DNA of 64,000 nt from Dicaeum eximium (lineage: Eukaryota > Chordata > Aves > Passeriformes > Dicaeidae): positions 149,704-213,703 of the forward strand of contig VWZP01002402.1 in the NCBI GenBank assembly GCA_013396995.1, given 5' to 3'. The translations under genes and the position numbers were made by a program. The notes under the pieces are model-generated. The model did not search any database. It saw only the letters and a list, made by a program, of their open reading frames with translations, and was not told the origin of the DNA. Shown here piece after piece: positions 1 through 12,400 of the stretch (positions are counted from its first letter, which is position 1; every line of letters starts with the position of its first letter).

Positions 1-3000
1 CGAAGTGTTAGTGGATTAACAAAGTTGTGAGTTCGGGGTCAGAGTAGGAATGTGAGTAGAGACTTACTCCTTAATTGGTGGTACAAATTTTCTTAATTGG
101 CTGCTGGGTATGTGTCACCCTGCAAAAGACCAGGTACTGCTGCTTGGGGGTGATGAGGGAAACTTGTGCCTGTGAGATGATTTGTAATCTGCTTGCATGG
201 ATAGTTGTCTCAGGCTGAGTGAGTGGTGTGTGCTGCTCCATTTCTGCATCTGATCTGTTCTTAATCCCTAGTGATGGGAGAGAGTTTTCATCCCCTCTCC
301 AAGAAGCTCCACTTGATTGCTCTAATCACCTTGGCATTAGTCTCAGCAATCATACAGGCAAGGTGATAAGTACCTTCTGACTGTGTCTGTGAGGTTGCCC
401 TTACTGGAACAAATGCAAACTGCAGAGGTGCGGGGCTGCGTCTCTCTCGGGAGGCAGAGTCCTTACAAAAAGCTGGCTTGTCTGCAAGGGCAGTTTTGGA
501 ACCTGTGGGGTCCCCACCTCTGACTGTTGGCTTGAGCTCTGGGAATAGTGCAGGCTCACAGTTTGGAAGGGCTGTGCAATCCTTTACCTGTTCTGTGATC
601 TTGGAGACACTTGGAGATTGTAATAAATTAAACTTCTCAGCATCTTTGAGGACTCTTGCCTGTCAACTTCATCCGTGCTGAGTAACAGTGTGCTTGCAGG
701 GGGAGCTAGTAGAAAATGACTTTCTGGTCATTAAGTGAGTCAATGGAATTGGACAAAATGAGTTTCACACAGGAGGTCTGTGGTGAACTGAGACTACAGC
801 ATTTCCAGTCATGGTCCAGTCTCCAGCTCTGCCACGTGGTCTTGCACTGCAGCAGCTCCACTGTCTGGAGCTGCTATTCCTTGGAAAGACTGATATAAGG
901 TCAAGGCTTTTCATCTGACTTGTCTCTGAATTTCACTTGCTTTACAAATTCATGGTCTGTAGTGCTGTGTCTGCATTTCCTCTTGCCATCCATGACCTCT
1001 TGCTACAAACCCTTGACCGCTCCTTGCTGCTGTGGATGCATACCAGGAGCTGGAGGGCTGCATCTTCAATCACAACAAAGCTGTGCTTTCCTTCACTTGT
1101 GTTGTGCAGCCCTGGCTTCTGCTCCATGCTGGGTGGGTGCCCAGGATCAGTCCTTGTGCAGCTGGGGCAGGAATCAGGGAGGGAAAAATGTTTGGAAGGA
1201 GTGGGAGTAGCATGTGGCTCCCCGGCCTGGCTGGCAGCATGGTGTGTGTACTGCCTGCCCTGCACTGGAGAGGGGAGAGCAGGGCTGCCCTGTGTGGGCT
1301 CAGGCTTATGGGCACTCCTCCCTTCTTGCCTGAGATCTGGCCTCCTGGCTCAGCAGGCCTGCTGAGGTAACTGGAATATGTTCTAGCCAGTGGGAAAACC
1401 CTAGCCAGTGGGAAAAGCCTTTTCTAGGCTATGATCTGGTATCTGACATGGTCATCCTCCTTGGATAATGTGATCACCTACCTTGGAGATGGGGAGCGCC
1501 TCACTTGGAGGTCTGAACCTGTCCCCTCTGGTGAGGGTGGCCACTGTTTCAGGAAGGGCTATGTCTGTTCACACTGGTTGTATCCCTATGGGATGCTGTC
1601 CTGCGTCTCACAGCAGGGTGAGGACTGGGAAAAGGATGAAATCCCCACCTCTGCAGCAGCCAGGCCCCTCACTGGCTGGGGCTTCCATTGCCTCAGTGTG
1701 TTGTGCAAGTGCAATGCATGCACCTAGAGCTTCTGTATCCTTGAAGCAAAGGACTGAGTATATTGGAGCAGAAATGGCCACCTCAGGAAGGTGTGACAGC
1801 CCTGCCATAATTCCCTTTGTCAGCTCCTTGCTGCTTCTGAAACTTGAGCCTTATCTGGTGTGTTGAGTCCAGGTCTGTCTTCATGCTGGAAGAGACAGGT
1901 GAATAATTCATACAGCACAAAGGGGCTGGGTGAGAAAGGAACCTGTGGAACCAAAAATAATGGGTCTAATGAGGAGCTTAGACATGAAAATCATGATTAA
2001 GAAGCGCTAATGAGTCTTGCTCATAACTCCCACTGGTGAGAGGAGAAAGCCCATGTGTGCAGGCACCCGTGTAGCACTGGGATGGCGGGGGCGAGCTGGA
2101 AGCCTTGCCATCTGCTTGCCACTTAGAGTATGTTTCTGTGTGCCAGTACTGTAGGAGTCTCTGGTTTGGTGATTTTTTCCCCCTTCTCCAAGTGTATTTA
2201 CTGTTTGACTGGAGTAACTCGCTGCGTGTGGTAAATTCTGGGTTTTGTCGCCTTGGGATGCACATTCTCATAAAGCAAATACACAATCTTAACAGAGCTG
2301 GGAAGTGGGGAGTAAAGTCTTTGTGAGAGATGGCCTCATACCACCTGAACTTGCTGTTCTTATCAGTAATTGCTGACTTGAAGTGCATTAAAGACAGTGA
2401 TATGTCACTTTATGAGGTTTAAACTTTGGTTACGACGATGTGGGCCCACAGAACTTTTCTTTGCACCCTGTCACAGCTGCCCAAATTGCTGGTTCCTGAA
2501 TTTGAATCTGCATTGATATTCAAATAAACTGCTTTACCCAACATGTTTGTAAGAATTTTGCTAACTTCTTTTTAGCCATGCTGCCCACTTTAATATCTGA
2601 TGACCCCATATTTTGCAGTCTCACCCCTGAAATAAGTGGACTTGGGACAAGGCTGTGCCCCTTTCCTGCATGGCTGCAGGCTCAGAAGCCAAATAGCTGT
2701 GGGGATTAAACATGGATTGAGGGCCTGCCTTCTTAAAATGCTTAGGCACAAGCAGATGTCTTATGAGATTTTGGAAAAATCCCATTATGTTGCCAGTCTA
2801 TATCTTTAAGTGTCTTAATGTCATTAAATATTTGGGTCCCAGGTGGTCCTCTAGGTGCTATGCTCTCCCTCCTCAGCAAGTGTGTTGCAGACATATGGCA
2901 GATGGGAAATTATGCAGCCCGGCATCCTTGTCTCCTTTTATCTTTCTCTTGTGGAAAAGGAGCCCAAAAATTGGACTTGAAATGGCTTCCTGGGGGAGGG

Positions 3001-3367
3001 AGAACAGCAGAGTCAGTACTGGGACTCTGCTCATCCAAAGTGCCCCGTGCTGGAGGGGGGAATGGGAAGCACAGGCTTTCTGTGCTGGCCTGCCTGCCTG
3101 TGTAGGGTGGTGTTTGGGGATGCTGGCAGCTCTGATGATCAGCCTGCCACGGCCTCTCTGTGCAGGGAAGGGCTGGCTCTGCTGCTGGGGCAGCCCCCGT
3201 GGTCAGCAGGGTGACTTTGCCTGATGCTTGGGTTCACGTGGGGCTTAAGCCATCTGTGCTGCCACATTGTGTTGCACTAAGCACATGCCGCTGCTCGAGT
3301 AAATCACTTATCTGCTCTGCAGGGAGCCCTGGCTGTCTAACCTCTTTATCTTTTTTCTTGTGTCCAG
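1..3367 (+). other. VASH2: VASH2 intron (left part; upstream exons not in window)
   Basis: No VASH2 coding sequence is visible here. The stretch ends in a pyrimidine-rich acceptor (TTTTTTCTTGTGTCCAG) just before the first recognisable exon. The open frames in this stretch match no family I know. A short direct repeat, CTAGCCAGTGGGAAAA twice, lies at about 1384-1416. Confidence 0.6.
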
Positions 3368-3456
3368 CCCTCAGTGCCACCAGTGCCAAACTACAAGCTC
3401 TCCATGTCAATCCCAGAATGGCTCCAGGCAATACAGACCTACATGAAGATGCTGCA
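3368..3456 (+). CDS. VASH2: VASH2 coding exon ([13 protein letters not shown]...MLQ)
   Basis: The exon reads [19 protein letters not shown] and on to KMLQ, matching human VASH2 from about residue 93 to 122. It follows a standard TCCAG acceptor and ends phase 2 (CA|). The 5' splice site is GTATCCTTCT, which fits the U12-type consensus. Confidence 0.9.
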
Positions 3457-6400
3457 GTATCCTTCTCGAGCGTGTGGTCTCCAGAAAGAAGGCTGACTTG
3501 TGCCTGGTGTGAATTAACAGAGCTTTACTGAAGCTTTAGCTGGTTGCAAGAGCTTGGGATCATTTGGGGGTAAAGGGACGCCTCCAGGGATTTGTGATAG
3601 CAGCAGCAGCACTGAGCTTGTCATAGCAATCCTCTGGGAGATGTAATTAACTTTAAATTATACTGAAAAATTGAACTGAAGTGACGTTGGTGGGAATAGA
3701 AGTGCTTATTTTGAAGTTGATTTATGAGGATATTATGATTGAATCATGATGCCTGGAGAAATAATGTGGCATCTTGTCATAAAGCAACTAAGAGCCAGTC
3801 TCGTGGCAAACCCTTTTTCTCTCTGCCTTGGCAGCCCCTGTGGGTTCCCTGAGGATTGCCTGTGTGCTCAGCCTGCAGGGAGTGCTTGTCCCTGGGGTGA
3901 GGGGTAGCTCTCCTGACCCCAAGGTGGGCAGGCTTGCCTGTGATGCAGGAACTGACCAAAAGCATCTCCCTTCCAGATGTCCCACCTTGCTTGGGGAATT
4001 CATCATGGATCTACACATCTGTCTAGCCTCTCTGTCACTGCCCCACACCCAGTTCCTGACTTTCCATTGCTGACAGATAATTTCAGAGAAGGTTGCTGGC
4101 CCAGATGCTGCTCTTCTTTTTTTCCTAAACTCTGCCTTTTTGTGTACGTGTGTGGGGGAAACTGTGGGGATGAGGAATGAGTGTGAAGTCCTGGTAGTGA
4201 TTAAGGAAGGATATGGGAGGCAGCTGGAAGAACATCCATAAATAGCAGGCATGGTTAGCTGGGTGGGGAGTCGTGGTTGGGATCGCGGCGGCAGCTGGGC
4301 CTGAGCTGCAGCTGCTGCTGGGGAGGGAGGCTGGGGCCTGCCTGCTCTGCAGGGGGATGAGGCATTTCTCTTCCTTATGGCAGCCACTTGGCCAGGACAA
4401 GAGGCTTGTTGCTCGCTGGGATTGTGCCAGAGAAGATACTATGTCACACAGAGCTCCAAAAATTACATTATCCCCCACCTCACCCCGTAATGGTTTTGAA
4501 ATCCTGCATTCTGCTACGTAGCAGGAACAGGCCTTAGGCACAGGGTTTGGATCTGTGTTCAGAAAAGCTTCAAAGTGGGCTGGGGAGCAGCGCTGGGCTT
4601 CCTTTGAGGGCTGAAAGAGGATGTATGCTTTGTGCAGAGCACCCTGAAAGGGCCTCATGAATTAGTTTTGAAGGCAGGAGGGAAGTAAAGCCTTGTTTGT
4701 GGAGAACTCTGAACTCTAATTGAAGTCAGTTCAGGGCATCCTGGTGAGAGCTGGAGTTTTTATTTAGGCTGTGGTGATACATCAAGCAGCTGTGCTATTC
4801 ATGCCTTGCAAGCAACTCTTTGCCTCCATGGGGTCACCTACTTGTGTCCTGGTATCTGCCTTGGTATCACCAGTTTTACTGGTGTGAACATTCTGATGGG
4901 AATAGAATTGGGGTACTAGGTTAGGAAAGAGATTCAACTGGAAAAGTAACCTAGCAGAAGTAAGGGCAGTATGATTTTTTTGTTGTTGTTTGTTTTGTTT
5001 TGTTTTTGTTTTTACTGAATAGATTCTTTTCCTGGTCTGATTTTTTGCATTGCTGCTTGAACATCAATGCTCAAGGAACAGGAAAGAGGCTGCTTCTGAT
5101 GATGCTGCTGCATGGCAGCCTGTGCTTCTAGGCAAGTGGTGCTGAGATTTCATTGCTGTCTGCTGGCTCATTTGTGATGATCTTTTCTACTATTAGTGTT
5201 AGCTAATGACCTTGACTTGGACATAACTGGTTGTTTTCATTTCAAGAGCATTGTATTTTTTAGAGAATGGTTTATGTTTTTTAAGTGTGAATGGATGCAC
5301 CTGCAATGGTTTTGGTTGACAGGTCATAGGTGAGCCATGTGGCTGATGCAGTAAAAAGACTTCTAAAGGAAATAAGTTTTTTCAGACCTTGGTTATGTTG
5401 GTTGGTTTGGGTAGGTTATGAAAGCTTTCTCTTGCCCAAGTGGGAGACTTTTTTTCAAACTTGCAACCTATTAGTGAGTGGGACCTAATGGAAAAGAGAA
5501 TTTATAACCTTCAAATGCTGAATTTCAGTGTCATTTTAGATGGCCAAGCTTAATACCTGACTCTGCATCTAGTGCTGTTAATAGGTCATATAAAAAGACA
5601 AGTGAAAAGTTTTTCTTTATTTCACATGGCAAGTGTTTCATATCTGAGAATCGATGTCTTTTACTGCCCATTTTGTGTTTCAACAGGAACTCAGAACTGA
5701 AATTCACCTTTTGAGCAGTGTTATTTTATTGCTTGACTGTTGAAGTTACTTTCCTTTAACAGGCTAAATACAGATACAATCACACGGGAACACAGTTCTT
5801 CGAGATCAGAAAAACCAGACCTCTGAGTGGGTAAGTGTCACTGGAATTGGTCTAGTGCCCTTGTCCCTGATCACCTGGCACTACAGCACCATGGCATGGC
5901 AGGGCTGTCTCCTGTGCCACAGCTGCTCTGGCAGGGCCAAAGCTGCAGGGTGGCAAATGGACCATCGAGACCATCGAGTGGAAGGGCTGTTCTTGCTCAG
6001 CAGCTGCGTGGGAGCTGCTTGGCTGCAGGCCAGAGCTGCATGCACAGGGGTGGGAAAACTCTCTGCTTATTGATATTGGGCTGGGAGGGCTGGGCTGTTT
6101 TTGTGAAAACTGGGTAAGTCCTGATATTCTGGTTGTGCTGAAGTGCCCTTTGCAGGTGGTAGGAAGGGATTAGCTGCGTGAAATGCAGCAGGAGTTGTGA
6201 CATGCTGGGCACAGTAGTTTTCCCTGGAGGCTTGCAATGGACTCTTTAAGTTGTGTCCGTGCTTCTGCCTTGCTGCTCATCTTGCTCTTCCATCCATGTG
6301 GTGGACTTGTGCTGGTGAGTGATGAGTTGTGCAGTGCAGGTATGAACATGTGCCCAGGGAGCCTGGCAGCAGAGAACTGGGGTCTCTTGCATGTTAGAAC

Positions 6401-9400
6401 TGCATCATACTTAGGACAGCTCTTTAACAGCTCTAGTTTATTAATCTAATCAATTAGCAGGTTAGGGCAGGAAGGGTATTAACAACATTATACTTTTATT
6501 TCAGAGTGAAATTTAGATAAGCAGAATATAATCACTCCCATAGACTGGTCTGTCTTAGCTCTTCCCAGATATCTGTCATTAAACCAATGGTCCCTCACTC
6601 TAAAATTCCAGTTCCCATCTCAGCTTTGTGCTTCAGGTTTTCATCTTGCTGACAGCAATCTTTCTCACCTCCTTTATCTAATGTTCACTGCTCTGGTGGA
6701 ACTAGTTTAAAACAAATCTCGTGCCTTGAATGATAGATGGGTTTACAGAAGCTTAAACCAATTTTCAAGCTGCTCACTCATTTTAAAATTTGTCCCATGA
6801 CTTTTTTCAAAGGAAGGGAAGGATAAAAATGAATTATGCTCAGCACTTACCACTTAAAAGGTCTTTGTCTTCCTGGGCTGGATAAAAGCCTGGCTTACGA
6901 GGATGGTGTTCTTTCCTAGAAAGGAAAGGAGCTCGCAGCTGGAGATGTGCCTGTGGCTTTGAATCATCTCCCAAGTGGAGCCATTTCCTCTGATTATCTG
7001 CCTTAGTGTTTGCTTGGGGATGAGTGTCTGACTCCTCTCCTTGTTGCTGCTTGGAACTTCTTGGAATGGGGTGGCAGGACTTCTGTGGAGTTAAGGATGG
7101 TGCCCCTGGAAATGGTCCAGTGTCTCAGGGGCTGCCAGCTTTCCAGGCACAGTTGCTGGAACATGGTGTGTGCTGGACTTAAACAGTGTAAAGTCCTAAG
7201 ACCTGTGCTGCTTTGCTCCTGGATTGGGTAGATGGGAGTGCTGGGAGGAGTGGAGCTGTCAGGAGCACGTGTTGCTGCCTGGATCCTGCTGCAGGGCTCT
7301 AACACTTGCCTGGTCTTGGTTTCTCCAGTTTTGAGAAGGTGAATGTGTGCAAGGCTGTCTGAAGTTCCTGTCATTTTTATGAAACCAAAATTCCAGTTGT
7401 TTTTATGAAACTTAGAGTTTCTGGTTTAGATTTCAGATTTTTTAAAATTTAGCTGGCCAAGTCAGGAGGATGGGACCAGACTATTTTCAGTGGTGCCCAG
7501 TGACAGGACAAGGAGCAAAGGCAGACACTGGAAGTTCCATCTAAGTATGAGGGAAAAAAATTTTTACTTCAAGGCTGATAGAGCACTTGAACAGGCTGTC
7601 CACAGAGATTATGGAGTCTCCTTCTGTGGAGATATTCAAAACCTACCTGTGCAACCTGCTCTAAATGAACCTGCTTTAGCAGGAGGGTTTGGCAGATGGT
7701 CTCTGGGGGTGCCTTCCAACCCCAGCTTTGGTGATTCTGTGTGAATAATGCTTTGAGGTGTGCACGAAAGCTTCCCTTTCCTTTGGTGTGCAGGCCTGTT
7801 TTCATCAAATCTGAAAAATCACCTACACCTCCAAGTTTTTTTTTTCCTGGGAGGTGTGTTCTACTTTGCAAGAAATCTGCTCCCAGCATGGCAAGGACAG
7901 GTGTCTTGCGCTGAGGTGACAGGAGCTGCTCTGAGCAATTTCTGTGGTGTGAAAGGCCTCACTTGCTGCAACACAGCCTTTGCAAGTTGATCGGGCAAGA
8001 TGCTGAAAGCCTCCAATTGCCACTGGCTCTTGAAAAATGAGGCTGTTCCCAGAGCTTTATTGACACTAAACATACTGCTGATTTCATAATGTGAGGGCTC
8101 AAAGCTAATGAAAGTATTACGAGATCTTTGGCAGCCTCTCTTCAAGACAGCAGTGGCTGGACACAAAGAAGCTGAGTACTAGATGGAAATTGAATATTCA
8201 TAAATTCATGTCAAAGTGTCCTAAAGCAGCTGGGGCATATTAATGAGTTTTCCTATTATGGAAGGAGGACTAGATATTGTAGAGATTTACTGCCAGCACC
8301 AGTGTGATGTATGAGAAAATAAAAATGCGTGGCTGAGCATAGGAAGAAGAGCATAAATTATCTATAGGAACTCATTAAGGGATATAGTCTTGCTATAACT
8401 CAGTATTTACAGTCTCTTTAAGGAAAAGTCACTCTTATTATCAACTTAACTTTTAGAGTGCCAGACACCACGTGGATTTGTCTAGACTACAGATAGCACT
8501 TTTGGAAACGCTAGATTTCTGTTGGCATAGCTGTGCGAGTCGGGGTGGCAGAGCTGTGAACCTGTAAACTTGGTGTGCTGTTCTTGTTGTACTGGCAAAC
8601 TGTCTCTGAAAATGTGCATGGGTCCCACCTCTCCTGAGTTGGCTGTATTTGCATAAAATCCAAATTTATGGGTGTAGCTACATCCACCGTAGGAGTGCTT
8701 TGCTGGTGGAGGTAACCTGGGACAGCACCCTTCACAGGCTTTGTGATGTACCTTTTTGTGCTAAATAGGTAAAGGGTACCCTGTGAAGTTCAGCTCTGCT
8801 GATCCATGTGTGTGTGCATGTGATATGAATGTTTCAGACACCAGTAGGACTGGTTTTCCTTTTCCCATGCAGGATTAGGCTGGCTAAACCTATATTAGAC
8901 TTCTGTTGATACAACCAGTGTGATAAAAAATGGTACTTTTGACTGACACAGTGATTCTTTTTAAAACTTCCAGGCTTAGATCATGTAAGAGCTTTAGGAA
9001 AAAAGTGTATGTCTGGATATCTAGTGGTATCTGTAACTGTGAATTCAATGTCAACAAGCTGTTACTACTGGGTTTACAAGGAGAGATAAGCCCTCTGGAA
9101 GCTTCTGTTCTAGGATGCAGGCATGAGGCACAATGAGAAACAAATCTCTTTGTCCTCCACAGAGGATCTGGGGAGGTGCAGTATTGTAGTGTTGCCTCCA
9201 GATAAGTGCCAGCTGAACAGAGGGACCTACAGCTGAAGCAGAAGCTGGTGTTTGGGTAGGTTCTGTGTTCTTTGAGAAATTAGAGCCCAGAAGCTGCTCT
9301 GTGAGGAGGGAGAGGCATTCAGTGGCTGCAGATAGAATGTGTAATCGATTGCAGTAAAGGAGCGCAATAGGAGCTGTCACGTGGCAACGCTGCAGCCAAA

Positions 9401-12400
9401 TAACAGGGAAGGGGAGATGGGAAATAATACTGTTTCCACACACCATGTTATTAAGGAACACTGATGGGGCTGTAAAGAAAAATGGGCTCATAGCATTTCC
9501 AGACAATAGACTGCAGAAGGCATTTGAACATCTGCTTCTCGCTCACACAAAGGGAGAATGTTACAGATACAGTGTGGTGTTCAGCATGTGGTGGAAATGC
9601 TGTTGAAACACTGTACTTGAGAAGATTCACAAGATCCATATTTGCTCTGCTGTTTTTACCTCCTTTTGCTCCTGCTGGTGCCTTTTGATTTTCTCTTGGC
9701 TTCATTGTCATGAATGAAATGTCAGGAGCCTTAGAAAAACTTGGGAGAGGGAAATTTTATAAACCTTATGCAGATACATGTCTGTGCAGGGAGGATTTTG
9801 TGGAAGAATGTGCTGGAGGATCTCACTAATAAAAAATTTACTCAGTCTCGTAGGAGTCCTTCTGGTGAAGGTAATGGGGAGCCTCTCCTAAGCATGGTCA
9901 TCCCTGAAGGGATTCCAGTGTGATCGGTGCCAGCTGCTGAGATCCTTCAGTTTTGGGCATGCTGAAAGGTTTTAAGATTTTTCTAACCTGTATATGAAAT
10001 TGGGAGCCCCAAGTGAAAAATCTGGGAGCAAAAGGAATGAATGGTTCCTATGAGCTGTCTTTAGACACTGCTATTTTAAACAGAAAGCATCCTAAAGAGG
10101 CAAAGTCAACAACTCCTTTCAGGGCCTCTTACTGCAGGAAGCAAGGGAGATAGTCCTGGTGGGCTCCTGAAAACACTGAAAGAAATTTGAATCAATTAAC
10201 AAGGAACTATCACTATGTGCCAAGGACTAGGTCTTGAGGGAGGAACAAGCAGCCTGTTCCTGTTGGCTGCATTTGTTAGAGGCAGAAGTGTTCACTGTGG
10301 TCTGGAATAGAGATCTGCCTGGCAGACATCAGACAGTGGGGCAAGTGCCACAAAGAGGGGAGCTGCAAGGTGCTTGTCTTTGGCTGTAGCAGTTTCCCCT
10401 GAGTTCCTGGAAGAGATGGGCTGCCCCCAATGCTCACTGCAATGTGGGGAGAGGGTGACTGTGGGATAATTCCCAGCTGTCTGATACAAGACTGTAATGC
10501 ATAGCTATATATGTGAACTCTTTCCAGGTAACTGTCAAGATGTAAAGAAAATCCCAGAAGCAAACCCTGCTAAAGCAGGGAATTGAAATGGTTGATGCTG
10601 TTTTTTAATTCTTTTCAGCCTTCCTTAAATCTCCTTTCACAAGTTTAACTGCAGACTTTCTGGTCACTATTAACGTTTGAGACAGTGTGATAAGAATTTA
10701 GGAGTGAGGGGAAAGAGGGAAAGAACAAAGAGCACCTATGATGAGCTGTTTTCAGATGAGCTGAATGCTCTGTCATTTGCCATGGGTCATTTTCCATAGA
10801 TCCCTTAGAGAACTGACAAGCAGCCTTCAACCATTAATATTTGTGTTACAGAAACGTGGGGAGGGTGGGTGCTGGGGAAGGCAAAGATAGCAGCCTTTAA
10901 AAAGAATAAGGGAAAAGATAAGTCTAGGAACTTTGAGTTTATTTGCAGTTCAAGGGAAGGGAAAGGCAACATTAATATTGTTGGGCATGGTTTGTTTCTG
11001 AGAATCTCCTTCTGTGAGTGTGTAAGAGCTTTTGTCAACAAGGGAGAAGACGTGGGTGTAATAACTCTGTGTTTTAGTGTGGCTTTTGATAAGGCCACAT
11101 CTTATCTCTGCAGATAAGGCAGGGACCTTGAGTCTAAATAAAACTATTTAATGTAAGGACCCAACTTGGTGAAAAGGAGCACACAGAAATTGGCAGTTTA
11201 CCAATCTAGCCTAGCAGAGATTGTCAGCTGAGGTGTGCAGTGTCTGTCCCAGCTCAGTTTTTCCTTAATGGTAATGGGTGAGACTAATTGTTTGCTGATG
11301 GATGATTTGCAGTCCGGGCTGGGCAAGGTGACAAGGCTTTGAAAAGTGAAACTGGGATATTCAGAGGGATCTCTTGGGCTGGAACAAACAGGAGATAATT
11401 TGGTGAGGAGAGTTTGGGAGTAGCCAGCTGTGGAGAGCAAAAGGCTAGTTTTGCAAAGAAGAAGCTGAGCTTAAAAAAATAAAAGAAACCAGACAAAATT
11501 CACCGAAAAAGCCCAACCAAAAAATCCCCACTCCTAACAAAAAAACCTCCCAACCAACCCACCCACAAAAAAACCCATCAAAAACACCACCAAAAAAAAA
11601 CCAACAACCCAAAAAAACCAAAAAAACACCCACAAAAATCTACCAGAACCCAATTCAGTGGGCCAATAGAGAAAAGCCAGCAACATGCTGGCTTGGTTGC
11701 AAATATGCACTTGAAAGATGGATTCAGAAGGAAATTGGTCTGTTTGTACTGTTGTGGGCTTAGCCAAAGGACTGTGAGAAGTGAGGTGGTTGAAGGGATT
11801 CCAAAATTGTAAGAAACAAACATTGTCCTAAAATCATAACCTATGGGGGAAGCTTTCAGGGGGAGTGAGAGAAGAATTAAATAAAAATTGGTGTCTGCTT
11901 TCTCATTTTTACAGAGAGGGTGGATTACAGTCTTTTCCATATACAAATATCTGTAGCAAGAGGAGGGATGATGAATGGTCTCTGTGCCCACTGCGGAGAG
12001 CAGAAATAGCTCCTGATTTGATTTGCAAAAAGGAAAGGATTAGTTTAAACATTAGGGGACCTTCTTAGATGCAAGGTTAAGTATAGGATAGATTAGCTGG
12101 TGGGTTCCCAGGCTTTTGAGAAGTCAGTTGAAAGTAGACTGAAAAATAATCTGTGAGGAGTGATTTAGATTTGGCTTGTGCTACCTTGGGCAGAGCAGTG
12201 GCTTGGGGATTGTCCAGGAGCTCTGCTTCCAATACAAACACAGGGTTTAAGGCCATGCTTGGACTCAAGCTTGCTAAAAGTGGAAGAAAACCTCTCAGTG
12301 GCTCTTGAACTGGGTCACACACACAAACCCTGCAGTCCATGCTGTAAATGCAGAGAGAAAGCAAACTGTTTGCAGAGTACTCCCAGGACTGCAGGGTGGG

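Noticed and set aside
937..1370. Overlapping open frames of 96-142 codons on both strands near 1 kb
   Set aside because: They overlap in several frames, have no recognisable domain and lie in a VASH2 intron with GC-rich, stop-poor sequence.
3788..4658. Minus-strand open frames of 177 and 199 codons
   Set aside because: They overlap each other in different frames, are rich in Ser/Pro/Ala and match no family; they lie within the U12 intron.
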